Shown one piece after another: positions 43,365 through 53,687 of a stretch of DNA of 64,000 nt. Source of the DNA: Lachnospiraceae bacterium Marseille-Q4251 (GTDB lineage Bacteria > Bacillota > Clostridia > Lachnospirales > Lachnospiraceae). The stretch spans positions 868,001 through 932,000 of the forward strand of contig JAGTTO010000001.1 of the NCBI GenBank assembly GCA_018223435.1, in the 5' to 3' direction. The notes under the pieces are model-generated. The model was not told the origin of the DNA. It saw nothing but the letters and a program-made list of their open reading frames with translations, and made no database searches. The translations under genes and the position numbers were made by a program. Within the stretch, counting starts at the first letter, position 1. Each line of letters opens with the position of its first letter.

Positions 43365-43425
43365 AAATTTGTTCCTCCTTTGTCAGTTTGCTCATAAATG
43401 CTGATGTTTTTTCTAAACATCATCG

Positions 43426-43567
43426 TAACTGTTCAGAGCCACCTCCAAAATGCTGCGTATTTCGTCGGTGTGGCGTATCCGCCAAATAGATTTCCAGGTA
43501 AAAGTGTTCATTCATGCAAGCATGATTCACACTTTTGCATGAAAATCTGCTTGGCTCTGAACAGTTA
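43426..43567. repeat. Dispersed palindromic repeat, copy 1
   Basis: 142 bases with 15-base perfect terminal inverted repeats (TAACTGTTCAGAGCC / GGCTCTGAACAGTTA). An inner hairpin pairs AAAAGTGT with ACACTTTT around TCATGC/GCATGA. About 130 bases match copy 2 at 46,795-46,930 in the same layout. It contains no gene. The intergenic gap 43,365-43,699 otherwise holds only the groEL terminator. Confidence 0.8.
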
Positions 43568-43641
43568 CACATCATCATTATTTTCTATTATAACTCTTTT
43601 TTTAGGGAATGGAAGTAAAGAATTATAAACTTATGATAAAA

Positions 43642-43678
43642 AGAAAACCGCCGCCACAGGGGCGACGGTCTTCGATTT
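43642..43678 (-). terminator. groEL terminator
   Basis: ACCGTCGCC and GGCGGCGGT pair around CCTGT, followed by TTTTCTTTTT on the minus strand, just past groEL. Confidence 0.9.
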
Positions 43679-43699
43679 GCTTATTTTTTATAGCTGGGA

Positions 43700-45697
<1,998 letters not shown>

Positions 45698-45831
45698 CCG
45701 TTGCCCTTATATTAGTGAAAAAGTGGAAAATGTGCAAACCGGATTATACCTGCAAATTATGGTATATTTTTAAATTATCTCTTATTTTCTCTATTTTACT
45801 CTCTTTTTTATATGTTTTTGTTTTTTACCGA

Positions 45832-45872
45832 AAAAAAGCACCGCACCAGTTTTTTCTGATGCAGCGCTTCTT
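45832..45872 (-). terminator. codY terminator
   Basis: On the minus strand AAGCGCTGCATCAG pairs with CTGGTGCGGTGCTT, followed by TTTTTC, directly past the codY stop. Confidence 0.85.
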
Positions 45873-45881
45873 TTGTATGTT

Positions 45882-46661
45882 TTATTTCTTCTGTTTCTTG
45901 ATTTCGGCCAGTTCGTCGAAAACCACATCGTTCAGAACCTTGATGTAGGTGCCTTTCATTCCGCTGGAGCGGGACTCGATGACGCCGGCACTCTCGAATT
46001 TTCGAAGGGCGTTGACGATAACGGAACGGGTGATACCCACGCGGTCTGCGATCTTGCTGGCAACCAGGATACCTTCCATGCCGTCCAGCTCGTCAAAGAT
46101 GTGAATGATGGCTTCCAGCTCGGAGAAGGAAAGGGTGTTGATGGCAGATTTTACGATCTGGATCTTGCGGTTCTCCTCCGCGTTCTCCTCATGAACGGAA
46201 CGCATCATCTCCAGGCCCACAACGGTGGTGCCATACTCACTTAAGATAATATCATCGATCTCATACTGGCTGTCGCTCTTGTACATAAACACAGTTCCGA
46301 GACGCTCGCCGGCAATGTCGATGGGGTTAATGATGGCCTGATACTTTTTGATATTGTCTCCCACAAAGCCCAGGGTCTCCAGATTGACATTTTCTTTCGT
46401 GGAAAGGACTCCCAGGAGGCGCTCATTCAGCATGGAATCAATGTAGCCGCCCACTTCATCGTCGATAAGTTCTTTGATCTCTTCCACTCCAGGACAAAGA
46501 CTGACACCAAGGACTTTTCCCTTCCGGCTGATAACCAGAATATTGGAATCCAGAATTTCTGTCAGTACCTGGCATATATCGTTGAAAACGACTTTACTGG
46601 AATTGTTGTTATGCAAAAGCTTATTGATTTTCCTTGTCTTGTCTAATAACTGTACGCTCAT
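45882..46661 (-). CDS. codY: GTP- and branched-chain-amino-acid-sensing regulator CodY
   Basis: A 259-residue global regulator. It shows an N-terminal GAF sensor domain (MSVQLLDKTRKINKLLH; later AIINPIDIAGERLGTVFMY) and the C-terminal winged helix with the family signature ASKIADRVGITRSVIVNALRKFESAGVIESRSSGMKG. It adjusts metabolism and sporulation to nutrient state. The position after topA is typical for Lachnospiraceae. A copy of the palindromic repeat lies between topA and codY. Confidence 0.97.
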   Translation of the reverse strand: MSVQLLDKTRKINKLLHNNNSSKVVFNDICQVLTEILDSNILVISRKGKVLGVSLCPGVEEIKELIDDEVGGYIDSMLNERLLGVLSTKENVNLETLGFVGDNIKKYQAIINPIDIAGERLGTVFMYKSDSQYEIDDIILSEYGTTVVGLEMMRSVHEENAEENRKIQIVKSAINTLSFSELEAIIHIFDELDGMEGILVASKIADRVGITRSVIVNALRKFESAGVIESRSSGMKGTYIKVLNDVVFDELAEIKKQKK

Positions 46662-46794
46662 CTTTTCCTCCTTGCCTGGTGAAATATTGCTCCAAAAGGG
46701 CCAAAAAATGCAACTGTTATCAAAATAACGTAGCTTTTCTTCACTATAGCACAGAGTTTTCAGAATTGCAATGTTTATCTGAAAAATTACTAAA

Positions 46795-46930
46795 TTATTC
46801 AGAGCCCATCTCGATTCCGCTTCGCTTCATCTCGATTTGGCTGCTCGCCAAATAGATTCACTGACAAAAGTGTTCGTTCATGCAAGCATGACTCACACTT
46901 TCATCAATGAATCTGCTTGGCTCTGAATAA
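46795..46930. repeat. Dispersed palindromic repeat, copy 2
   Basis: 136 bases with 12-base perfect terminal inverted repeats (TTATTCAGAGCC / GGCTCTGAATAA) and the same inner hairpin as copy 1. The outer bases differ from copy 1 on both arms, yet still pair, so the folded form seems to be kept. It lies eight bases past the topA stop. Confidence 0.8.
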
Positions 46931-46938
46931 TCAAAAAA

Positions 46939-49005
46939 TTATTTATTTTCCACATAATTGCAGGCTTCTCCGGAACAAACGAGCTTATTTCCTTTTTCTA
47001 CAAGCATAGAACCGCATTTCGGACACAGTTTTCCGGAGGGTTTCTGCCAGGACATGTAGTCGCATTCCGGATTGTCCTCGCAGCCGTAATATTTTCTGCC
47101 CTTCTTGGTCTTGCGGATGACGATATCCTTGCCGCATTTCGGGCAGGCCACGCCGATCTTCTCGAGATAGGGCTTGGTATTTTTGCACTCAGGGAAGCCC
47201 GGGCAGGCCAGGAACTTTCCGTGAGGACCGTATTTAATGACCATGTTTCTGCCGCATTTGTCGCAGATCACATCGGTGACTTCGTCCTCGATCTTCACAT
47301 GTTCCAGCTCTTTGTCCGCCTTTTTCACCAGTTCTTCAAGATCCGGATAGAAATTTCTGATAATTGTCTTCCATTTCACGGTGCCCTCTTCCACTTTATC
47401 GAGAAGTGCTTCAAGATAAGCGGTAAAGTTCACATCCACGATGCTCGGGAAAGCCTGCTTCATGATGGAATTGACTACCTCGCCGAGCTCGGTCATGTAG
47501 AGATTCTTGTTCTCCTTGGCCACATAGCGGCGGGCGATGATCGTCGTGATCGTCGGCGCGTAGGTACTGGGGCGTCCGATACCCAGCTCCTCCAGCGTTT
47601 TTACCAGGGCGGCCTCTGTGTAATGAGCCGGCGGCTGGGTAAAGTGCTGTTCCGGATGAAACTCTTTCAGGCTCAGCTTCGTGTCGGTGCCGATGCCTTT
47701 TAAAAGAACGTTGTTCTCCTCTTTTTCTGCGGAGTCATCCACATAGACGGACATGAAGCCGTCGAAGGAGAGACGGGAAGCGGACACATGGAAATTGTAA
47801 TCCCCTGCCTGAATCTTTACCTGGGTAGTCTCGTAAACTGCATTCGCCATGCGGCTCGCGGTGAAGCGTTTCCAAATCAGCTGATAGAGACGGAACTGGT
47901 CACGGCTTAAGGACTCTTTCACCAGAATCGGCGACCGGGTGATATCGGAAGGACGGATGGCCTCGTGGGCATCCTGGATCCTTTTGGCACTTTTTTTCGC
48001 CTCGGTGGTTCCCTCCGCGACATAATTTTCTCCATAATTGGAAGCTACATAGGCTCTTGCCGCCTGGTCGGCTTCCTCGGAGATACGGGTGGAATCGGTA
48101 CGAAGGTAGGTAATCAGACCCACGGTACCGCTGCCCTTGATGTCGATTCCTTCATAGAGCTGCTGAGCGATCCGCATGGTCTTCTGGGTGGAAAAATTCA
48201 GAACTTTGGATGCTTCCTGCTGCAGCGTACTGGTCGTGAAGGGAAGGGGCGCTTTCTTGACGCGCTCGCCTTTTTTCACATCGCTGACCTGGTACTCGGC
48301 ATTTTTCAGCTTCTCCAGAATTTCGTTGACCTCCTCCTCGCTGTGGAGCAGGAGTTTCTTTTTGTCTGTTCCATAAAATTTTGCCTTCAGAGGTTTTTTC
48401 TCCCCGGCGATATTAAAATCTGCGTCCAGGGTCCAGTACTCCTCCGGAATAAAGGAGTTGATCTCCTCCTCCCGGTCCGCAATAATGCGAAGGGCCACAG
48501 ACTGCACACGGCCGGCGCTTAAGCCTCTTTTTACCTTCGCCCAGAGCACCGGGCTGATCAGGTAACCTACCATACGGTCCAGAATCCGGCGGGTCTGCTG
48601 GGCATTGACCAGATTCATATCGATATCCCTTGCATGTTTTAAGGAATCCTTTACCGCATTTTTGGTGATCTCATTGAAGGTGATACGGTTCATTTTACTC
48701 TCGTCCAGCTTCAGCGCTTTGGAAAGGTGCCAGGAAATGGCTTCTCCTTCGCGGTCCGGGTCGGTTGCGAGATAAACTTTGTCCGCCTTCTTCGCAGACT
48801 TACGAAGGGAGGCAAGAATGTCTCCCTTTCCTCTGATGGTGATATATTTTGGTTCATAGTCATTTTCCACGTCCACTCCCAGCTGGCTTTTGGGAAGGTC
48901 ACGCACATGACCGTTGGATGCAGCCACCTCATAATTGCTGCCCAAGAATTTTTTGATCGTTTTGACTTTTGTCGGTGACTCTACGATCACAAGATATTTT
49001 GCCAT
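46939..49005 (-). CDS. topA: DNA topoisomerase I
   Basis: A 688-residue type IA topoisomerase that relaxes negative supercoils. It shows the Toprim domain (YLVIVESPTKVKTIKKFLG; ATDPDREGEAISWHL), the active Tyr in GLITYLRTDSTRIS, and three C-terminal zinc ribbons (CDKCGRNMV, CPKCGKDIV, CPKCGSMLV). The ATG at 49,005 follows GGAGGAG; an upstream frame to 49,062 overlaps the dprA stop and is unlikely to be used. Confidence 0.97.
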   Translation of the reverse strand: MAKYLVIVESPTKVKTIKKFLGSNYEVAASNGHVRDLPKSQLGVDVENDYEPKYITIRGKGDILASLRKSAKKADKVYLATDPDREGEAISWHLSKALKLDESKMNRITFNEITKNAVKDSLKHARDIDMNLVNAQQTRRILDRMVGYLISPVLWAKVKRGLSAGRVQSVALRIIADREEEINSFIPEEYWTLDADFNIAGEKKPLKAKFYGTDKKKLLLHSEEEVNEILEKLKNAEYQVSDVKKGERVKKAPLPFTTSTLQQEASKVLNFSTQKTMRIAQQLYEGIDIKGSGTVGLITYLRTDSTRISEEADQAARAYVASNYGENYVAEGTTEAKKSAKRIQDAHEAIRPSDITRSPILVKESLSRDQFRLYQLIWKRFTASRMANAVYETTQVKIQAGDYNFHVSASRLSFDGFMSVYVDDSAEKEENNVLLKGIGTDTKLSLKEFHPEQHFTQPPAHYTEAALVKTLEELGIGRPSTYAPTITTIIARRYVAKENKNLYMTELGEVVNSIMKQAFPSIVDVNFTAYLEALLDKVEEGTVKWKTIIRNFYPDLEELVKKADKELEHVKIEDEVTDVICDKCGRNMVIKYGPHGKFLACPGFPECKNTKPYLEKIGVACPKCGKDIVIRKTKKGRKYYGCEDNPECDYMSWQKPSGKLCPKCGSMLVEKGNKLVCSGEACNYVENK

Positions 49006-49058
49006 GAACAAACTCCTCCATGCGGCGCGGAATGGCAGGCTTCCTGTGATCTTCCGCG

Positions 49059-50147
49059 TCACTTTCTATAATAATACCTGGATTTTTCTTCGATCAGATC
49101 CATAAGCTCCAGGGAAAGCAGAGCGGTGAGTACCTCTTCTCTCGGAAGCCCGGTCTCAATCCCTATGACTTCCAGACTTTTCCCCCGGAAATCTACACAA
49201 CTATAAACCATACTTTCTGTTTTTTCAAGTGTCAATTCATTTTTTCTTAAATTTTCATAATTTCTGTTTGTGATGCCAAGCTCCGTCAAAAAGCCGTTCA
49301 GAGAGCAGAAAATCCCGGCTCCCTGGCTGATGAGACGGTTGCAGCCCTGGCTTAAGGGGTCCTCAATCCGGCCCGGAACCGCATAAACATCCTTCCCCTG
49401 CTCCAGCGCATAGTCAGCGGTGATAAGAGAGCCACTCTTTAAACGGGCCTCCACCACGAGGATCGCGTCGGAAAGGCCTGAGATGATCCGGTTCCGATAG
49501 GGAAAATGCCAGGCAATGGGTGGAGTGCCCGGCGGATACTCGGAAATCAGTCCTCCGCCCGTTTCCAACATCTGATAAAGCCCGCGGTTATGTCTCGGAT
49601 AACAGAGATCCGGCCCGCAGCCAAGGACGGCATAGCTCGCTCCTCCTGCCAGAAGTGCCGCTTCCTGGGCCGCCCCGTCGATGCCGGATGCCATGCCGGA
49701 AATCACAGGGATTCCCTCCAAAGCCAGTGCTCCGGCAGTTTCTTTTGCCAACGAAAGACCGACGTGGCTTGCCCAGCGGGCCCCCACGATAGCCGCGGCC
49801 TGGACTTTCTTTTTCTCTTTTTCAAACTGAGGGAGCCTTCCTTTCACAAAAAGGCCGCAGGGTGCATGGGGAATCTCCCTTAACCGGGCCGGATAGGCAG
49901 GATGCTCCATGGAATAAAAGTCGATCTCTTTTTCCTGCAGCTCCTTTTCCTCGCGGGAAAGCTCCCCCGCTGTCCGGGTTCTTAAAAGCTCCTCCCGGGC
50001 GGCCTCACTTAAAAACTCCGCTTTTTCCACTTTTGCCGCCGGCGCTATAAACATATTTTCCGGCGTTTCAAAATATTCCAGACATTTCACTCTCTGCTCT
50101 GGCAGGATTTTCGTCTGATACATAAACCATCTCCAGTATTCTTCCAT
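49059..50147 (-). CDS. dprA: DNA-processing protein DprA
   Basis: A 362-residue protein of the DprA/Smf family, which loads RecA on incoming single-stranded DNA. It shows an N-terminal helical SAM-like part, the Rossmann core (AAIVGARWASHVGLSLAKE; GMASGIDGAAQEAALLAGG; GLISEYPPGT; NRIISGLSDAILVVEA), and a C-terminal winged helix. It lies between comM and topA as in many Firmicutes. AAAGGAGGAG precedes the ATG. Confidence 0.96.
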   Translation of the reverse strand: MEEYWRWFMYQTKILPEQRVKCLEYFETPENMFIAPAAKVEKAEFLSEAAREELLRTRTAGELSREEKELQEKEIDFYSMEHPAYPARLREIPHAPCGLFVKGRLPQFEKEKKKVQAAAIVGARWASHVGLSLAKETAGALALEGIPVISGMASGIDGAAQEAALLAGGASYAVLGCGPDLCYPRHNRGLYQMLETGGGLISEYPPGTPPIAWHFPYRNRIISGLSDAILVVEARLKSGSLITADYALEQGKDVYAVPGRIEDPLSQGCNRLISQGAGIFCSLNGFLTELGITNRNYENLRKNELTLEKTESMVYSCVDFRGKSLEVIGIETGLPREEVLTALLSLELMDLIEEKSRYYYRK

Positions 50148-50159
50148 AAAACTCCTCCT

Positions 50160-51710
50160 TTATCCCCAGTATTTCTCATCGGCTGCCCGGAAGGCCGCCG
50201 CCTCGGCCAGGTGCTTTTTCCCGATGTTTTCACTCTCATCCATATCTGCCAGGGTCCGGGCCACTTTCAAAAGCCGGTGACAACTCCTGGCCGTCAGAGA
50301 AAATTTCTGATACATGCCCTCCAGAAGCTTTTCCTCCGCCGCGCCAAGGGCGCAGTATTTCTGCACCCCGGCGGAATCAAGATCCCCGTTAAAGCGGTAG
50401 GACGTCCCCTCGTAACGCCGCGCCTGAATCTTCTGCACCTTCTCCACCCGGCTGCGGATCGCCGCAGAATCCTCCTCTTTTGTTCCTTTTGGCTGTTTTT
50501 TCAGAAGTTCCTCAAAGGGAATCCTCGACATCTCCGCGCTGAGATCCATCCGGTCCAGCAAAGGGCGGCTGATCCGGTGCAGATACCCGTGAATCTCCCG
50601 TTCCGTGCAGGTACAGCGGGTCAGATCCGGATAATAGCCGCATTTGCAGGGATTCATGGCCGCCAGTAAAAGAAAATCCGCGGGAAATTCTTCAGAATAA
50701 TTGCTCCGGCTGATGAGAATTTTCCGGTTTTCCAGAGGCTGACGGAGGACTTCGAGGGCCATCCGGGGAAATTCCGGAAGTTCGTCTAAGAATAAAACGC
50801 CCCGGTGAGCCAGGCTGATCTCCCCCGGTCTTGGAATCCTTCCGCCTCCCGAGAGGGCCTGGGTCGTGATCGTGTGATGGGGCGCCCGGAAAGGCCTCTC
50901 CGTCACCAGCGGATGCTCTGTATTTAAAAGACCGGCGATACTATATATGGAAGAGATTTCGAGAACCTCGTCCCGGGAAAGGCCCGGCAGGATCGAAGGA
51001 ATCCGGCTCGCCAGCATGGATTTTCCGCTGCCGGGAGGTCCGATGAGAAGAAGGTTATGGAAACCTGAGACCGCGATCTCCGCCGCCCGTCGGGCCTCCT
51101 GCTGCCCCCGGATATCCCGGAAATCAGGCCCGGTGTAGGCAGAAGCTTCAACAGAAACTTTTCCTGTCACGGAAACCGTTTTCCAGCGCGGTTCCGGTGA
51201 GAGGAACGATACTGCTTCTTTCAGCGTTTTCACGCCGATGACTGGCAGAATCCCGGCATATTCCGCCTCTTTTACATTGTCCCAGGGCACCATGCAGGCC
51301 CGGCAGCCCTCCCTTTTCGCCTCCAGCACCACGGGAAGAATGCCGCTCACCGGGCAGACCTCGCCGTTTAAGCCGAGCTCTCCCACCACCAGAAGACCTT
51401 CCGTATGTTTTTCCTCCAGAAGGCCGTAGGCGGAAAGAATCGCCAGAGCTACGGGAAGATCAAAAAAGCTACCTTCCTTTTTAAAGCCTGCCGGGGCCAG
51501 ATTGACTGTGAGTTTCTTTGGCTCCAGCGCAAAATCGCTGTTTTTCAGTGCAGTCCGGACCCTGTCCATGGTCTCCCGGACCTGCCCCGCCAGGTAGCCC
51601 ACCATCACCGCGCCCGGAAGGCCGTTGCTCACATCTGCCTCCACACGGATTTTCCGGGCTGTGAGTCCAAAAACCGACGCGGAGAGTATACTGCTGTACA
51701 AAACGATCAT
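50160..51710 (-). CDS. comM: ComM/YifB-family Mg-chelatase-like ATPase
   Basis: A 516-residue AAA+ protein; ComM is a branch-migration helicase in natural transformation. It shows an N-terminal Lon-like S5 fold (about 1-165), Walker A in IGPPGSGKSMLASRI near 218, Walker B in VLFLDELPEF, a Cys cluster (NPCKCGYYPDLTRCTC) and the C-terminal Mg_chelatase_C (YRFNGDLDSAGVQKY; SCHRLLKVARTLADM). Operon with dprA (12-base gap). The 217 bases before the next gene hold no visible feature. Confidence 0.95.
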   Translation of the reverse strand: MIVLYSSILSASVFGLTARKIRVEADVSNGLPGAVMVGYLAGQVRETMDRVRTALKNSDFALEPKKLTVNLAPAGFKKEGSFFDLPVALAILSAYGLLEEKHTEGLLVVGELGLNGEVCPVSGILPVVLEAKREGCRACMVPWDNVKEAEYAGILPVIGVKTLKEAVSFLSPEPRWKTVSVTGKVSVEASAYTGPDFRDIRGQQEARRAAEIAVSGFHNLLLIGPPGSGKSMLASRIPSILPGLSRDEVLEISSIYSIAGLLNTEHPLVTERPFRAPHHTITTQALSGGGRIPRPGEISLAHRGVLFLDELPEFPRMALEVLRQPLENRKILISRSNYSEEFPADFLLLAAMNPCKCGYYPDLTRCTCTEREIHGYLHRISRPLLDRMDLSAEMSRIPFEELLKKQPKGTKEEDSAAIRSRVEKVQKIQARRYEGTSYRFNGDLDSAGVQKYCALGAAEEKLLEGMYQKFSLTARSCHRLLKVARTLADMDESENIGKKHLAEAAAFRAADEKYWG

Positions 51711-51927
51711 GCCTCCTCTTTTTCTGCACGCAAAAAACAGACAGTAAACCTACGGCCCGGGCATGCAGTTATTTTATTTTATAAATTTGTTGTGATAATT
51801 CCGGCAGAACTGCCATGAAAGAACAGGAGAAGAACATCTCCCGATAACACTATCATACCTCACAGATGAAAAATCTGCAAGTACCTTTTTTGCGGAACCT
51901 CCGGCCCTTGAGCCGGAAAGCTCCGCC

Positions 51928-52300
51928 TTACAATACTTCCTCTGAATCGAGGCGCTTTTTCAGCTTTCCCAGGGCGCCTTTTTCGATCCTGGAAACGTAG
52001 GAACGGGAAATATGAAGTTTCTCCGCAATCTCCCGCTGGGTCTTCTCCTCCCCGCCGAACATGCCGTAGCGCAGGATCAGTACACGCTTCTCCCGCTCCG
52101 TCAGGGTTCCATCAAAAATTTTATACAGCCGCCTTAAGTTTTTCCGGAAATCCATGGCCTCCGCGATATCGCCATCGCTGCTCTCCAGAATATCCAGGAG
52201 ACTGATCTCGTTCCCTTCCTTGTCGGTGCCGATGGGTTCGTAAAGGGAGACCTCCCGGCCGTTTTTCTTTCTGGAACGAAAGAGCATGAGAAGCTCATTT
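51928..52300 (-). CDS. sigK: sigK, 3' part (regions 3-4 of sporulation sigma factor K)
   Basis: The frame reads (N)ELLMLFRSRKKNGREVSLYEPIGTDKEGNEISLLDILESS, then region 4 with REIAEKLHISRSYVSRIEKGALGKL. This is the back half of sigma-K, including the SigK-type EPIGTDKEGNEISL block. It has no start of its own. The front half is at 62,735-62,997. The shared AAATG at 52,296-52,300 and 62,730-62,734 marks the joint. Removing the 10,434 bases between them yields ...GTYAAKCIENELLMLFRS... in one frame of 211 residues. Sigma-K directs late mother-cell genes (coat and cortex). Confidence 0.93.
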
Positions 52301-53611
52301 GCTATCCTCACCTGAGGGCTCCAGCTTCGCCTCTTCGCCGTCCCAGACGACTCTTTTCAGAAGTGTTCGCAGCTTCCGCCGCTTCTCTTCCACGGAAAGC
52401 GCCTCCAAATCCGGGTCGATTTTTTCTAAAATTTCCCGGTCCAGAAGGTTTCCGTTGGCATTTTTCCGGTTACAGAGACTCTTGCGACTCCGCTCCTTGA
52501 GGCTGCAGATGTAAGTGTAGATCCGTTTGTCCTCAGCATCCCTTCTTGGGGTAAGTTTCGGGTACATCCGGCTTCCGCAGGCACAAAAAAGAAGCCCGGT
52601 CAGCAGTGCTTCATTCTCGCTGCCCCTGGGCTTTCGGTAAGCTCCGGAACCATTTCTCTTTAAGTTTTCCTGCACCGGAACCCAGCGGCTCCCGGGGATG
52701 AGACCGGGGTGCTGCCCCACCGCCACGATCCATTCCGCCGTCGGCAGAAACTCAGTCTTTTTTCCTTTTTCCTGGCGAGTCCGATTGTAGGCCAGCATTC
52801 CATGAAGGCCGTCGAAAGCCGCCCTTGGAGAAGAAACTTCCGTCCCCGCCCGGTCAAAATACTCCCAGGCGTCTGAATCCGCCGTCAGATAGACCGGATT
52901 TTCCAGAATGGCCCTGATGGAAAAACGGGTGAAAGACCGGCCGTTTTTCGTCCGTATCCCCGCTTTCATAAGCTCCGCCTCGGTTCCGGCAAGAGACTCC
53001 GTCGCTTCGTAACTTTCGTAAATCTTCCGGACGATCTTTGCTTCTTCCGGAACCAGCTTTAGCTGACAGCTTTTTCGCGTTTTCCCATCCAGAGAGATGC
53101 TGCTCACCGCCTCCGAAGTATAGCCCGTCGGCGTGGTTCCGCCAAGCCAGCGGCCGGTTCGGGCCAGCTCCCGCATATTATCGCGGATCCGCTCGGCGAT
53201 GGTCTCCCGCTCCAGCTGAGAAAACACCGAGGCGATATACATCATGGCCCTGCCCATCGGTGTTCCCGTGTCGAACTGCTCCCGGATGGAAATGAAGGCC
53301 GTCCCGAGAGCCGAAAGCTCCTCGATAAGGCCGGCGAAATCACTGATGTTGCGGCTGATCCGGTCTAGGCGGTAGACAACGATGGCCCGGCAGCCGCCTT
53401 TCCGGACAAAAGCCATCATGCGCTGAAAACCGGGCCGTTTTAAGTTTCCCCCGGAAAAACCTTCGTCCTCATAGAGAAAGGTCTCTTCCAGGGCTTCTTC
53501 CCCAAAATGAAATTTTATGTACTCCCGGCAGAGCTCCGTCTGATTGCCGATGCTCTCCCCTTTTCCCGTAAAACGGGATTTTCTGGAATAAATGACGATG
53601 TTTCCCTCCAT
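52295..53611 (-). CDS. SpoIVCA-like serine recombinase of the skin element
   Basis: A 438-residue large serine recombinase. It shows the resolvase domain with the catalytic serine in VIYSRKSRFTGKGESIGNQ and RLDRISRNISDFAGL, a recombinase domain (about 155-260) with TPTGY, a zinc ribbon (CACGSRMYP ... CSLKERSRKSLC) and a short C-terminal helix. It lies immediately next to the sigK 3' part, and its stop codon overlaps the crossover sequence. This is exactly the position of SpoIVCA in skin elements. Its role is to cut out the element in the mother cell. The upstream region has a possible sigma-E-type promoter (GTACTTAT, 14 bases, GATACATA at 53,653-53,682). Confidence 0.92.
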   Translation of the reverse strand: MEGNIVIYSRKSRFTGKGESIGNQTELCREYIKFHFGEEALEETFLYEDEGFSGGNLKRPGFQRMMAFVRKGGCRAIVVYRLDRISRNISDFAGLIEELSALGTAFISIREQFDTGTPMGRAMMYIASVFSQLERETIAERIRDNMRELARTGRWLGGTTPTGYTSEAVSSISLDGKTRKSCQLKLVPEEAKIVRKIYESYEATESLAGTEAELMKAGIRTKNGRSFTRFSIRAILENPVYLTADSDAWEYFDRAGTEVSSPRAAFDGLHGMLAYNRTRQEKGKKTEFLPTAEWIVAVGQHPGLIPGSRWVPVQENLKRNGSGAYRKPRGSENEALLTGLLFCACGSRMYPKLTPRRDAEDKRIYTYICSLKERSRKSLCNRKNANGNLLDREILEKIDPDLEALSVEEKRRKLRTLLKRVVWDGEEAKLEPSGEDSK

Positions 53612-53687
53612 AGCTGGGCTTCACCTGCTTTTTGCACACTCTCTTTCTATATGTATCGCAAAAGTGCAAAAATAAGTACCGCCTAGC

